A stretch of DNA of 64,000 bases from Physcomitrium patens. Its lineage: Eukaryota > Streptophyta > Bryopsida > Funariales > Funariaceae. The notes beneath the pieces are model-generated. The model saw only the letters and a program-made list of their open reading frames with translations, did no database searches and was not told where the DNA came from. Each line of letters begins with the position of its first letter. Position 1 is the first letter of the stretch. Positions 49,299-63,054 of this stretch are shown here, piece after piece. Position numbers and translations under genes: made by a program. Location of the stretch: the NCBI RefSeq assembly GCF_000002425.4, contig NC_037261.1, positions 2,723,426 through 2,787,425 of the forward strand, read 5' to 3'.

Positions 49299-51000
49299 TA
49301 TGAGACTTGCTGTTTTGTCTGCACGTCTTGGTTACCTTTCTGGATGACGGTCACTGTTTGCCCATGAACCTTGGTTTACCAACATGAAATTAGTTACAAA
49401 GCACGTGGATTTTAAGTTCTGGCACATTCTGCCAAGTCACGTTAATGCGACGTTAGCCTCTGATAATGCTTGGGTGAAACAGAAGTATCTGCCCTTCTGA
49501 TTTCAACAGTTACCAAAACATCAGTGTTAGTAACACTGCAGTTCTGTAATTGTTACACATTGTTGTGTCCTGTCGGGTCCTACATGTTCCACAATTTCAA
49601 CAGAGTGCCAAGTTCTTGTTTGAGACTGATATTTGATAGTTCGTGGTGCTCTGTATGAGCTTTGCTTTAGCGCACAAGCTTTCACTATGTAACCCACTTC
49701 TGTTGGAATATATGGCAACTGTTGACAGGGCCTGGTGTTTTTTATCTGCGACTAAATGTAATCCTATTTCTTGCATGCCACTTCTACATCTTGGGTCAAA
49801 GCTCATCGCAGCCCATGTATCATCTCCTGTTTTTTTCTCTCGCAACCATTTTTTGTCCACTGGTTTTTCGATTGCGACTGCTGCTGTTATATGCTAGAAC
49901 CAGCTCCTGGTCAATTTAGGTACCAATTCTGACTGTTCTTTCATTCACTTAGAAGAGAAACATTTCCTCGAACTCTCGCACAGATCTCATATTTCATTGG
50001 CAGGTAACGAGGTGGTTGCACTTACAATTTGACCGTTAGAGCTGATTTTTTTCTACGACGTGTGCTGTTAATACTCTCGCTTGTTGCATCAATATGTTCT
50101 GTGCATTACCCCTGGTTTGGAGTATCTATTGCTTTGTATTGCCCTTTTGGTTTCTGTGATATGACATGAAGCAGACGAATTTCCTCATCACACGTGAGTT
50201 TGATGCACCTCATCTGAAAACGATATGCTGCGATGGACTGGTCTTTTTGCGCCACATTCAATGGCTAAGGATTTCATGCTTTCATTGGTGTTAGCATCAC
50301 AATATCTGTTAAAACACTGCTATCAACTTGTTGGAGTAAGGAGGAAAATGACGGTCCAATGCTGATAATAGCAGCTAACCAGAATTGTGAGGTGTGAGTG
50401 AATGAATGCGTACTTGCTTCATACAATATATCTGAGAAGCTGCAATTTTTTTTCTATGGAAGTTGCTCCCCTGTAGGGTTTGTCAGTTTCACACCGTACA
50501 CGAGAAAAAAAAATCATGACAGTTACCAACCAAATTCGGTTTGGATCATCGTCACTCACCTAGCATAAGATAAAGATGTGGATGAATTATGCTCTGGATT
50601 GTAATGAATGATTCAGTAGCAGCAAATTACATTGCTGTTCTGAAGAGGTATATTCACTATCGGTGCAACTTGTGCGCGGGTTCCCAGTTTAATTATCCAT
50701 CGAGCTGTGATACTGTTGTGTGTGGAAGTTCATAGCATGTATTGTACTCCTGACAAATACACGTTGTTTCCTTGTGTATCAGAGCTGAAGTTTGGAGAAA
50801 CCTCTCATGGAGACAAACAAAAGTGCGAAACAAAAGTAAACTGGTTGAATTTGTTTGTCCATTTACCCTTTTACTGCTTGCAATTCCAAAACCCAAACAA
50901 GTGCAACATGTGCATTTGTACACGTATTGATCTGCGCAAGGTCAACCGACTGCTACCCTGGACATCAAGTCATGTAAGTACTTGCTGGTATGAATCTGAA

Positions 51001-54000
51001 CCTGGTTATACTGATCTTAGATCATCCACGTTTAACTGAATGATACAAAAAAATCGTATATGCCTTTGCTATACACATTACATAACCACGTAAAGAAACA
51101 GCGTTTCCACAAGAAACCAGATAGTACATAAGTAAAGTCTCACGACTGAAATGAACATCACATGCTCGTAACTCGCGCAATATTACATCAACATCTACTC
51201 TAAGCCCTGAAATCAAGCTGCCGAAACAACAATATGAATTGAGCACTACATCACTCTGTTTAGGAATCTGACTTACGAACAATAGAAAAGCAAGCCATTT
51301 AAAAAAGTTTACAACCTTTTATTGTCCCGCACTTTACACAGCTGAAATAAAATTCAAAACAAAAACGAACTAATCCTACGGAAATATCCGAAAGAGGGCG
51401 GGGTGAGTTCCTTTGGTACACGTCACCGTCCACGTCAGCCTGCTAGCTGGCCCGTTAATTCCCATGCCTACTATTTTGACTCGGTGCGTCTGGACGCCCC
51501 ACGATCAAAGGACCCCACTCGTCATCCCCCCGGTCATGGCCCAAAAAAGCAAACCGTGGGTTCCACCTATTGACACGACAGATGCGGCGTGTTTCCATGG
51601 AATCCTCCGAATCCACTCCTCATGTTCCCTTTAAAACTGCCTGGTGTAGAGTTTTCACTTTGGATATAAATTTTTAAAACCCGCACTATTTTTTTATCAT
51701 TTTTTAATGGTCCTAGTTTCTTGATTGGGTGGCGAAATTCTAGTCTCTTTTTCAACAAAATGAGTAGGAAAAGCAAATAAAGTGGGGGAAGGGAAGTGTA
51801 ATGTAGCAAATTTCATTATGCAATTTAGTGAAGAAAAGGAGTGTTTGCATGCTCGTGGTGTTGACTTGTTAGAAGATGTTTGTGCATAAGACAACATGAA
51901 ACATGGACATGATATTGAATCCAGGGAAAAAAGTTTTGAAAAGTTGTGTAGAATGCTGTTGTCATTTCAACTTACATAGTTCATGTGGTGTGCATATGAG
52001 TTAATTACCTATATTTGTCAAAGCATGTAATACTCTTTACAATATATATATATATATATATATATATACTAAATTTCACTTCTATTTTATTAGTTTATAT
52101 AAAACTGTTCACATATGTGTTGATTTGATTTGATTTGATTATTTTAAAATTGCATAGTTAATAATCCAAGAGCACAAGCCTTTGTAAAATATTTATACAC
52201 ACTAAGAATATATATATATATACATATATATACCTTGTAGTCCCTAAGGATAATGCAAGATGTCTTTTTATACACATATTAAAAAGTTAACCATCCTTTT
52301 GAGATAGAGTTGAAATGTGAATCCACAATAAAACATAAAAGGAGAAAAGTAAAAATAAAAAAGGAAAACTAAGTTGTATGATGAGACAATTTGCTTAATT
52401 ATACTTTATTTTAAAAATTATTTACAATAGTACAGATACATCAGAATTCCATATTCATTAATGCGTTTTAATAAAGGTGACATGCATAAAATTAAAAATA
52501 AAGAAAACCTTAATGTTGAACCTAATGGTTATGAAAAACTTGATGTAGAATAACATTTAGGCATATAAATTGAAAAATCCAATAAATACATTGAAACACA
52601 AATGCAAAAATAAATAAATAAATAAATAATCATTATACTAATGCAATTATGAAATCAGTTAGTGCACACAATATTTTAAATCAGAACTGGCTGATGAAAC
52701 GTAAAGATTACAATACTTATACATGAAAAAACCATTTAAATTCTTTAATTTAACTTTGAAATAGATCATATTAAGTCAATTATATAATTTCAGATCCGTC
52801 TACAATGTCTTCCATTTCAAAAGTTTCTGACTTGATTTCTGTTTTTTCTTTTTTCTTTCTTTTTTTTTTTTTTTTTTTTTTTTTTTTGTGTGTTTCTTTT
52901 AAGTAGTTCGTTGGGCTTTTAACTATGTAAAAGACAGCAGACATTTGACATAAATATAAGACAGTAGACATTCAGTAAATCATTCTTTGATAAAATAATT
53001 CAAATGTTAAAAATGGTTGTCAAATGTTGCCGTAATATAAATTAATTAGCGACACAGTACCATTCAAATTTCTAAAAATAGCAACAAAAATAGAACACCG
53101 GATGTGTATTTTACAAAAAGATGCATTTAGAAATAAACAAAGTAAAATAGGCAACTGTATTATTTTCAACTTGAAGAATATTTTGTTGCAGAAAAAATGA
53201 TATAATGGGTATATATTTCTAGATCTTCGAAGAAATTTTCTGTCTCCAGTATTATTTATAGATTATCTACGTTCTTTCCAGATGCATTTGAGAATATATA
53301 AATGAATAAATATAGCTGAGGAGGTAGACTTTCCTGAGTAGAATATTGTGTGTTTATATAAAAAGTAAAAATACATTTCAAAACATATCATTTTTCAGAA
53401 ATCCACAATTTTCATGTATTGGTAATTTGAAAGAAAACATCGTAGATAGAAAAAATACTGAGTATTACATGTATGATGCCTCTGAAATGTGATGACACTG
53501 GCAATATTGTAGTTAACAGTTATATTCAGCATTTAAAAACATTTTTTTTAAAATTAAAATTGTTAACAACCATTTTATTGATGACATTATCTCAAAGAGG
53601 TCATTTTATTTATTGGTGAATAACAGACCCTATTACTCAATAATATATAGGAAACACTAATTTTATGAATAATATATACGAAACACTAATTTCACAAATT
53701 CTGATTGGTCAAAATACTTCTATTTAACAAAATGACTTTAATATATTTAATTTTTTATTGATCTTGTTTGTTCAGAAGTGCCAAAACAATTACACTGTAA
53801 CACATTTATTCATTATACGACATGCTTTATTCAATCCTTTGATTGTTGCTTGTTACTGCAAAAAGCTGATATATTTATAATTTAAGGGTAATTAGTTTTT
53901 TTGGTATTATCTTACAGATGTATTTTTCCAGGACTTACATTCTTTCTCTACGTACAATACTTCAAATAAATTTTTATCGTCGTGAACCTTTTTAATTACT

Positions 54001-54300
54001 GAGTTAGGCAAAAACAAAAACAAAAACATATGTGATGATGTTCAATTTCCTGCATATTCAATAATATATAATAGTACAAATAATAAACAAAAGAACTTGT
54101 ATGGCATTTCAATCATTCACAATGATATTTAAAGTGTACAAACAATGAAAAGGACAATATTAATAGTATTGATAGTACCATAAAAGAATGTAAATTTTAT
54201 AGTAAGTACACATACATGCTTACCTAATATTTGGATTCTCACATTATCTCTTATTTTATCAAATTATGGCTCAAATTCATTATAAGCACACTTTTTTCTC
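51001..54300. other. Intergenic region, mostly AT-rich
   Basis: A higher-GC segment at 51.38-51.63 kb has openings that share no domain. Beyond 51.9 kb the region is AT-rich with (TA)n runs at 52040-52069 and 52207-52232 and a poly-T run at 52861-52887. At 53640-53700 there is a tandem duplication of about 29 bp (aatatatasgaaacactaattt). No gene is supported. Confidence 0.4.
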
Positions 54301-54685
54301 CTTGCGATCTTCAAAAAGGACATGAAAATGATATGGACTGTTAAATTTAAGATGGGGCTCCACTTGTTCCTATTGTACACACCCACCATCAAAGATTTGA
54401 TACATCTCCAACGGCAACACACACCAAATCAGGCTAAACTCAAATGCCACATCACCATTCCAAGTGCCAAGTCAGCATCATTGACCCATGCCACAAAACT
54501 ATGCAACCCCCCCCCAAGTAGTGAATGACACATGCCATGGCCACACTTGCCCAAACCCCATTCACATTCTCTCATGCACAGGATATGCACTTCAACACTT
54601 GTCAAGGTAGGAAGGAAGGAAGGTGGGGGCCTCCAAAACACATAACCCAAATGGACGACAATGATGCCACACATACCCATCAAAA

Positions 54686-54716
<31 letters not shown>

Positions 54717-55123
54717 ATTAGGGTTTCATCCATGATTTCTACCCATCATTGCTTTGTTTCGTTTTGCTCTGTTTTTTTTTTTTTTTTTTTTTTTTTTTTG
54801 TTATATCACATATTCAATGCCCACAGAAACTCACATGGATTTTATGAATGTGGGTTATTGGGGTGATGATATGCAAGATCTCAGGCAGTGGGTGGCTTTA
54901 TTCCTTCAGAGTTGTAGGGGGGTCTTGACACTTGGCTTCATGCTGGCCAAGTCTTTCACAGGGTTTGAAAAACTGATGAGTGTTGCTTCAGCTAATGTAA
55001 GCTTGAAAGGGGGGCTGCATTCCCAAGTGTATTGAACCATTTCCCAGGGTGGGACTGAGGTGGATTTGAATGAGTTCTGTACCTTAGAACTTGACAAGTG
55101 GAGGCCTATTTTATATATTTTCA

Positions 55124-55156
<33 letters not shown>

Positions 55157-56850
55157 TTTAAGATGTTTCATTATCTGCATTTGAAGGCAAAGTTCACTTG
55201 GGTGTCCAGCATGACAGGTATTGAATTCAGGAAAACCACAAAACTGGGTGTGTCCCTTGGGACAAAATTTGCCATGTGTGCAGATGTGGGGTTAATTGTA
55301 CAGTGTTGAAAAAGGTAAAAAAAGTCATTCATTCATACATTCATTCATTGAATTCAGCAACTGGGAGATGAATGTTTGGTGGAATGGAAGTGGGTTTGTT
55401 TGTTTACCTGGGAGATCCTTTATCATGTTGTGGACTTTGTCCACACCTCAGAAAGTGGACAACTCAGTTTTCCTTTATAGCTTTGCCAGGTATGCAAGGG
55501 AATGATCATGTAGACTGTTTTTAATTGTCTCACAATTCAAATTGGAGTGTGCATATTGCTGATCAACTCTCATATGACTAAGAGATATTATATATATACA
55601 CATATAGTTGTTTATTTTGCATGATTGTTGTGTGTCTATTGCCAATGAACCATAAGTGTGTTCCATTGAGGATTTCAATGCTACTTGTCTTTGTAGCAAC
55701 TTTTTAATACAAAAAACTTCATCATGATCCATGTGTGATGGATCTTCAGATAAAGAGACTGATTCCCAATTACTAAAATTGTAAATTTGTAATTTTGATA
55801 ATTTGAGGATTATTTTTAAATAAATAAATAAATAAATATATATATATATATATATATATATGCTTACATGAACACATTATAGGGAAAGAAAAAATAAAAT
55901 AAAATAAAATAAATCAAACAGTTTAATTGGCATGAGGTAAGGTAAAAAAATTTATGGTGGGGATTTGAAATAACCAACCTGGATAGTCCAATTTTTGTCA
56001 TAGGGAGTAATTTAAAATAGTATATATTAATTGGCCTGAATGAAACAGATGACATTTAAGATAGAAGTGAAAGTGGCCTGCAAATTTAGAAGGGGGTTCA
56101 CAACAAACACACAACCACACAAACACACATTATTTACACAAAGATAAACATTTTAAATTTGTGTGTGCCTGTGTGCAGCCCTGTTTGCAGGAGCAAAGTC
56201 CAAGTGACTTGCAAGTTGCACAGAACTGGACACCCAGCCAAATCCTGTATGCATTTTTCTAGGCTGCTATGCCCTCACATTTCCAGATGTGACGAATGGG
56301 TCACTGTGTGAACTTGCTATATTTTAGAAAATGGGAGCAGACCCATTGTTTATTGCAAGTTGGAGATGACTTGTTCTGAATTTAGTGGATACAGTGATTC
56401 CCACATACACACACACAACACAGCCCCTTCTCCAAATAAATATTATTATTTTATCAGTATTTTTTTGTTTTTATTTTTAAAAGAAATTCTCACATAGATG
56501 TTCTAAGTCGGTGCTTGCATGGGGTGATTAAGTTGAACCTCATTAAGGATAACTCATACTACTTGTGCTGGTCAACTTAGCTGGCAAACAAGATAAGAAA
56601 AAACAGTACTTTTCATAAAAAGAATAAAGAATGAACTACAGATTGACTATGAAATGCAGGCAGGTTCTGCACAACACATAACAAAGGATGAATACCACCA
56701 GATTTCAATTACTTATCCTCAAAAGCAATCTTGACATAAAAGTTTACAGTCATGTATACATGTAAACACATACAAATCTAAACAGGTGTGGTATTTAAAA
56801 GATAGCAACTGCATGACTTTTCTGGAATTACACTAAATTTCTGACATTAA
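54301..56850. other. Intergenic region with one doubtful small ORF
   Basis: It contains an (AAAT)n microsatellite at 54683-54718, a poly-T run at 54771-54799 and a (TA)n run at 55120-55150. A plus-strand opening starting MPTETHMDFMNVGYWGDDMQ at 54820 runs 72 codons to 55035. It has balanced composition but no relatives I recognise and no neighbouring exons. Confidence 0.3.
54683..54718. repeat. (AAAT)n microsatellite
   Basis: This holds about nine tandem AAAT units. A similar shorter run is at 29480-29503 inside a RAPTOR intron. Confidence 0.95.
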
Positions 56851-58557
56851 AACGGACATCTTTGCAAGGCTTTCAATCGCGATGAAGCGATTGAAGGGGG
56901 GTTGTTGTGCGTTATCTCATGTGCACAACTGGGCAAATGTCCTACTTTGTGAACCAAATGAAACTAGGTGGTAGAGTCGGCCCTTGGAATGACCGCCACA
57001 CTGTGTAAACCCCCTCTCTATTAATAACACAACTCCACATGCAACGGAGTGTCATTCCACAAGCAAACAACCTATACCGCTTCTGAAGGCTCCAGCTAGA
57101 GTTGAGTTTACACCCTACTTGTGGTTTTTGCACAAGAAACACCCCATTCAACGGCATGTCGATGAAAACGTGCATGGAGATCACTGCAGCATCTGTCTGA
57201 GACACATCGACGAGCGCCGAATGCTCGCGTGGAGCAGAGCAGAGAGGGTACCACACATCCCACTTCACCACCCCTAGAGTCATCCATTAACCGGTGACAC
57301 CAAAAAGAACGAGGGGGCGACAGTGAAAATGGGAAGAAAAGAACAAAAGTTTGAGTATCTCTCTAATGCCGAATATCTAATCGGGGAGTCGCAGCTGGAC
57401 TCTGCAGAGTTCCGCTCGATGGAGTCTGGGCGCTCACGCAGGCCCCACCATTGGGTAAAAGCGCAGCAGTGGGGTCCATGTCCATGTGGGTGAGGATCTA
57501 TATTCTGGCAAGGTGCAAGTTCTTCCTGGCGGAGGCTTTCGGGAGGCGTGGCATCAGCACAACGCTGGAGTTGCTCGCACTGGAACAGCCCAACGCCATC
57601 GCTAGATTGTGTTACGAGCGAGCCAAGTAAGCGGAGAGGGGTAGGAGAGAGAGAGAGGGGACTAACTTGCCGTGTACATGATCGATCTGAGCTCGACGAC
57701 TTGGGGATCGTGGGGGTATTGGGTGATCGGTGATCGGGTCCTGCGCCGGAGAGACGATCGGTGTGCGGCCGCATCGCTAGAGTGGGTGCTGTGCAAGTGA
57801 TTCTGTGCGGCATGACATCTTGGTGATGATGGCCCGAGGGTTCTGTTGAGAAGTTGGAGGTAGAGTGTTGTTCAGGGACGCGGGTGGGGGTGAGGCTGGA
57901 GATCATCGCAGCTTTCGGGGTGGAGACCGGAGGAATATGCGAAGTAGCGGTTTTGGTGGGTTTGCGATCGAGGTAGGTGGCGCTATGCATGCGCGACACT
58001 CACTTCCCGTTGCACTGAGACGATGTGCTTTGACACGATGAAACCTTCGTTTCTAGTTCTGGAGTTGATCGATCGCAACCGACAAAGCTGGTTGACTGGT
58101 ACGGGGTCCTGGAAGGGGTTGCAGCGGGGTGAGCAGCAAGTGGTTGGGGAAGTTTGGGTCTTAGGTTAGTCGGAGTTCGGGATCTTGAGATGTTGTGTGA
58201 GGAGGTAGCCCGTCGAGAGATTCGGCGTTTTCGATTGACGGTGAGTTGGGCTAGGGCGTGCAGACGCAAGGGCGTCACTTGATACTGGCCACACTACAGC
58301 CTGTGTCTGCGTTTGGCATTTAGTCCGATTATGGGTCTTGTCTGTGAGAAAGTCGAATCGCTGTTTGAAGTTTGGAGTGCATTCGACCTTGTGGAGGGTA
58401 GACAGATGGCAATGAACCGAAGGGAATGGATACTTTTGGTACGACCACAGAAGACAGGGTGTGAATCGGTAGTGCATTGGATGTCGCCGGGTGATTTAAG
58501 AGAATAATTTGGAAGATAGGACGTTGAGCGGAGATCTTCGGACAATCGCAGATTGGG
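56851..58557 (+). promoter_or_regulatory. Promoter and long 5' leader of the hybrid histidine kinase gene
   Basis: A GC-rich stretch runs directly up to the kinase start codon, in contrast to the AT-rich DNA before 56.8 kb. It has short plus-strand upstream openings (for example at 57548 and 58313) and a 239-codon minus-strand opening that I take as compositional, because it is low-complexity Ser/Pro/His without a domain. The transcription start is not resolved. Confidence 0.4.
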
Positions 58558-61500
58558 ATGCTGGATCCGCACCCGAAGAAAAATGAAGAGGAGGAGCAGC
58601 AGTGTTCGGAGACGGGTTTTGAGAAATATGTGCTTATCGTCAAGGAAGACGTAGCGTGTCCCACGAAGATGAATCCTCCGTCGCACGGGAGGGGCTCGGT
58701 AGGGGTAAACGTCGAAGATCGTGCACCGGCAAGAAGCAACAGATCTTGGTACGAAACCCACGCCAGAGGTCTCTTCCAGTCCTCAAGGGCATTCTTTGAA
58801 TTCTGCATTGACACAATTGTGCAAATATGGAGAGACCGGCCTCGGGACGCCAGGGATATCTACCGCTGTGTTCGACGCAATGTCCTTACCATTTTGCTGG
58901 TTCTGTTGAGCGGGATCATCACCTGGGAGAGCTCTGTGGAAAGTCTTCAAGCCCAAGTCCATGTGTCCATCGTGTTTCCGTTTTATCTACCGCATGCTGT
59001 CGCGCTCGCTTTAGCCTCGGTCTGGAAGCACGGAATCCTGCCAGGGAGTACATTAGGCCTTTACGCAGCGAGGATGTACATGACATGGCGCGGGTCAGGG
59101 TTGACGAGCGTCAACACGACGATCATGGTGCTCGTTGCGATTCTCGCAGCGATGCAGAGCCATGTTGGGGCGCATTACCTCCGCAAGTGTTTGTGTACTG
59201 GCCAGGAGAAGGAAATTCCCACCATAGATTCAGTGACGGATGCGGTCTGGTACCTCCTCGTTGTCACCCTGACATCCTTTGTTTTCTGCTCCATCATCTC
59301 GGTGTGTATCGCTCTTACCCCCATGGTCATTTGGGCGGAATACTGGAGCTTCTGGGGGACGTGGTGGTTGGGTGTACTGGCGGCGATGATCACCGTTACG
59401 CCACTAATCATCCATTTGTGGGCGTGGAAATGTTGCCCTTCTTTCAAGCGGCCTGCGAAGCTGCTCGAGTGTGCGGTGACTGGTATGGTGACCGTCGGGA
59501 TTTTGATCACCATCTTCTTCTTCAACGTTCAGTTCTTCCGGCCATTACCGTATTTTTGTTTTCCTCTCATCACGTTTACGGCCTTCCGGTTTAACCGCGT
59601 AGGATGGGCATTTACGGTTTTTGTTGTTGCGTTTTCGTGCGCCACGGGGAGTATTCGCAAGCGTGGGGCGATGTACGCCATGACGGGACGACCCTCACCT
59701 TCTGCCACAAGTTTCATTCTTCAGGTAAAGCCGAGGGCTTCGTTTCTCACAACGGCATGCTTTCAAGGATTTAGGGCATGCAGTTTGCTTTCTTGATTTT
59801 TTTTTTTAAATTTTAAGCTATGCATCTGAGAGACGTTGTTTTCATGCATTATGCAGATCCAGCTGTTCAGCATTGTAATGGGTGTGGTAAGCATCACACT
59901 TGCTGCGGCAGTGCGGGAGAAGAAGATGCTGACCTGGACCCTTCATCACATGAACGTAGAACTCGAGAACAAGGTGGACAGGAGGACACTTGAGCTCCGC
60001 AAAGCAAATGAAGAGCTTCAAACCTCACAGAAAAGGGCGGAAATGGCGAGCCATGCAAAGTCCGATTTCCTAGCCAATATGAGTCACGAGATTCGGACGC
60101 CGATCCATGGAATTCTAGGGCTGATTGCGTTGCTTCTGGAGTCTGAGCTTACTGTCGACCAGAAAGAGAGTCTTGCATCAGTAAAAGAATGTGCCGATCT
60201 TTTGCTTCACATCATCAACAGCGTTCTCGACCTTGCGAAAATCGAGGCTGGTCGTTTGGAGGTCGAGAGAGTTTCGTTTAATATACGTAAAATGGTGTCT
60301 AGTACATTTCGGATGCTGCAAGCTAGAGCTCAAGAGCGTGGTTTGAAGCTGTTTTGGGAAGTAGACAGGAATGTACCGCATTCGCTTGTTGGAGACGTCG
60401 GCAAGCTCCAACAATGCTTGTTGAACTTAGGTTGGGAATCATTCTTCATCAGTCTGTCTCGTGTTTACATGTTTACGTTTCTCTCTTACTTTTTCTTCAT
60501 TTATTATTCGATCTTCTGAATGATTTTGTTCTTCGGTGCCTTTGATTTCAATTGAAAGCTAATCTATGTTTGAAGGTGCTGTTATTCCTTACTATAGCAA
60601 TTTCTGGTTTTCGATTGCAGTCGGTAACGCACTGAAGTTCACCCACGAAGGATCTGTGTCTGTACACGTCCGAGTGGCTTCCGACAATCTGAAGGCTTCA
60701 CTGATGAAAGCAGGCCACAGTTTCACTGCACCTGACGGTAAGAATTCAAAGTTAACGCATCTCAAGCTGCAAAGCATTCTGTATAATCTATTTGATCTTG
60801 AACCAAACAATGAAAATTAGTATAGTAATAAAATAAAGAAGCCGTCTTATCTTACAATCCTGCATGGTTGTCAACCAGGAATCAGCAACAGAATGGGTGT
60901 AGCGACAGCTGACAAGCTTTCTGCTGACAGATCCACCTTGGTTCATGCTCCTGAGAACGTGCTCATTCACTTCGAGGTCTGTGACACTGGAATAGGAATC
61001 AACCCGGATAAATTGAAGGACATGTTCAAGCCCTTCACTCAAGCCGATGCGTCCACTTCTCGCCTCTATGGTGGTACTGGTCTGGGCCTCTGTATAGTTC
61101 ATAGGTTCGTGGAGCTTTTAGGTGGCACAATCTGGGTTGAAAGTGAATTGGGGAAGGGGAGTACCTTCCAGTTTTGCTTGCCCCTATCCCTCAACAATCC
61201 CATTCCTAAAGAGGGCTCAGCGGAAGCATCTCCAAAAGTGAGATCTCCAGGTTTGTTTGCAATAACCATGATTCTAATTCCATGATGCTGTATTATTTAT
61301 ATATACTGCAGACATGGTCAGAGTTATTACGTGACAGTACATGCGTTTCCTTTTTCATTTAGTCCTCTTTTGCGCTAAAATTTGATAGTTTGTATCAAAC
61401 TTATTGCGCGCCAGGTATGTTTACTGAGACATTTTTACTTTTGCAGGGAGGGTAGCTAGTCATAAATCCTGGACCCTCATGGGGGGTTTGATGTTCAACC

Positions 61501-63054
61501 ACCCTGGTTCAGACTATAGTATGGGAGCAGTGCATCCCGATTCTGAACCTCCGAGTCGCACCTCGAAGAATGTGTCTAGAGTGCAATCTGCGAATGACCT
61601 AGCAATGTGGAAGGGAGCAGACAGCACTGTGATTTCTATAGAGGATCTTTCGATGTTAAGCGATGCTATTTCTAAACAAAGAGAAAACTCGTACTCTCTA
61701 CACAACGGGACCTGTAGATCACCCTGTGTTCAAGGATTAACGCAGATAGATGGTGATGGTCCTCGGCCACGGGGAGCTTTAGACTCAGACTACGATGCAT
61801 ACAAAGAATCACAAAATGCGAAGAATCACTTCGATCACGGAAACTCAAGAGCACACCTCATTCAGGTCCACGAGGTTCCAAACTGGGACTGTAAAGAGAA
61901 TGACAAAGCCCTGAGCGATGAAGTCATTGCACCGGTTCCCAAAATTGCTCAAACCAAAGGCGACACGCTGGAGGTTCTCTCCTTGCAGAGTTTGGATCTG
62001 CTGCCTTTGAAAACCACGAGACCTCTTGACGGCTTCGAAATGGTTGCTCTATATGAAGACCCCTCCAAGCTCAAATCACCACTTGGAGACACTCAAGCAA
62101 TGGACACATTCCCATGCAGATCACAACAGAATCCACCAGAAGGTGCATCTACAACACCTTCAGACCTTAGTAGGGAATCCTCGACAGAGATGGAGAAATT
62201 ACTAGACAGCAAACTTCATCTGAAGATCCTCTTGGCGGAAGACAATGCCATAAACCAGAAAGTTGCGAGCCGGCAGCTTGAAAAACACGGCCATATTGTG
62301 AGGATTGTTGGTGATGGACAGCAAGCTCTAGACGTCATTTGTGCTCAGCATGACGAGTTTGACCTCGTCCTCATGGACGTGCAGGTACGCAGTTGCTTTC
62401 TATTTGAACGGTGATGTCTTCAGCATGAGCGAAAATATTCTTGCATAGTGTGGGCTGTGAAGCACCTGAGTGTCAGTGCTTTGCGTAACATTAAACCTCA
62501 AACACATGGTTTCCAGATATTAGTCGGCCATGGTTTCACAATCATCAGATGCTCATTGTGGCCTCGATTTTGTTTATGTGAGGTTCAACATGGTCTCATT
62601 GGGTCAGTTTTTCTTAAGAAGTAGACGTCGTTTTGGTTTGTTACGAAACATAGCAAGATGCTATTGAAGAATGAGGAGACATCTTCTGATATACAACCTG
62701 AGCATTACATGTAGTGCGTAAGATTTCTGGACAGGTTCCAGTTTCCGCAGTTGTTGAGATTCACCCAACTCAGTTTGTGCCTGCTTTTTGAGATTGTACA
62801 ACTGATGAAGGGGAGATGTGCTGCAGATGCCAATAATGGATGGATTATGTGCAACCGAGAAAATTCGCAAAGCGGAGCTGGAGTGTGGCTGGTCAAGGGT
62901 GCCCATTTTAGGATTAACAGCGCATGCCATTCAAGGATACCAAGACACTTGCTTAACTCATGGTATGGATGGCTACCTTGGGAAGCCTTTCGACATTCAG
63001 CAGCTACTGAAAACCATAGGCCATATATTACCCCGAGACAAGTTGGTTCAATAG
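58558..63054 (+). CDS. MASE1-domain hybrid sensor histidine kinase
   Basis: This is a membrane sensor kinase that should autophosphorylate on His and pass phosphate to its own receiver Asp, then to a His-phosphotransfer protein. Six phase-consistent exons give 1131 residues: 58558-59724, 59857-60430, 60621-60737, 60879-61250, 61447-62384, 62827-63054. Residues about 105-389 form a multi-pass MASE1 domain ([20 protein letters not shown] and [11 protein letters not shown] are the diagnostic parts). A coiled-coil linker ([20 protein letters not shown]) follows. The DHp domain has the H-box SHEIRTP with His466. The ATPase domain has the N-box LLNLVGNALKF (Asn583), [14 protein letters not shown] and GGTGLGL. 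A domain-free linker of about 255 residues precedes the receiver (about 1003-1131) with AEDN, LMDVQMP (Asp1054), T in LTAH and K in GKPF. All key residues are present. It has no CHASE, PAS, GAF or ethylene-binding domain, so it is not a cytokinin or ethylene receptor type. Start choice: first ATG after an in-frame stop; Met at 58672 is an alternative. Confidence 0.93.

Larger units (their letters stand above)
46800..51000 (+). ncRNA. Probable non-coding transcript region hosting structured RNAs
   Basis: About 4.2 kb of near-genic base composition without a long reading frame lies between AT-rich flanks. It contains the two structured RNA copies described separately. At 47626 an ATG opens a short frame (MSNLHESMKALGESSDEERV, then SAQRSATLRLR) that runs into a donor-like CGT/GTGAGT at about 47718, which could be a first coding exon. 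I found no convincing downstream exon. A long non-coding host gene for intron-encoded small RNAs is my reading of strand and extent, by inference only. Confidence 0.35.

Noticed and set aside
57280-57999. Minus-strand ORF of 239 codons upstream of the kinase
   Set aside because: It is low-complexity Ser/Pro/His/Thr without a domain, lies in the GC-rich leader of the plus-strand kinase, and has no exon partners.
58294-58814. Overlapping minus-strand ORFs (155 and 161 codons) at the start of the kinase gene
   Set aside because: They are antisense shadows of a well-supported coding exon and its leader.
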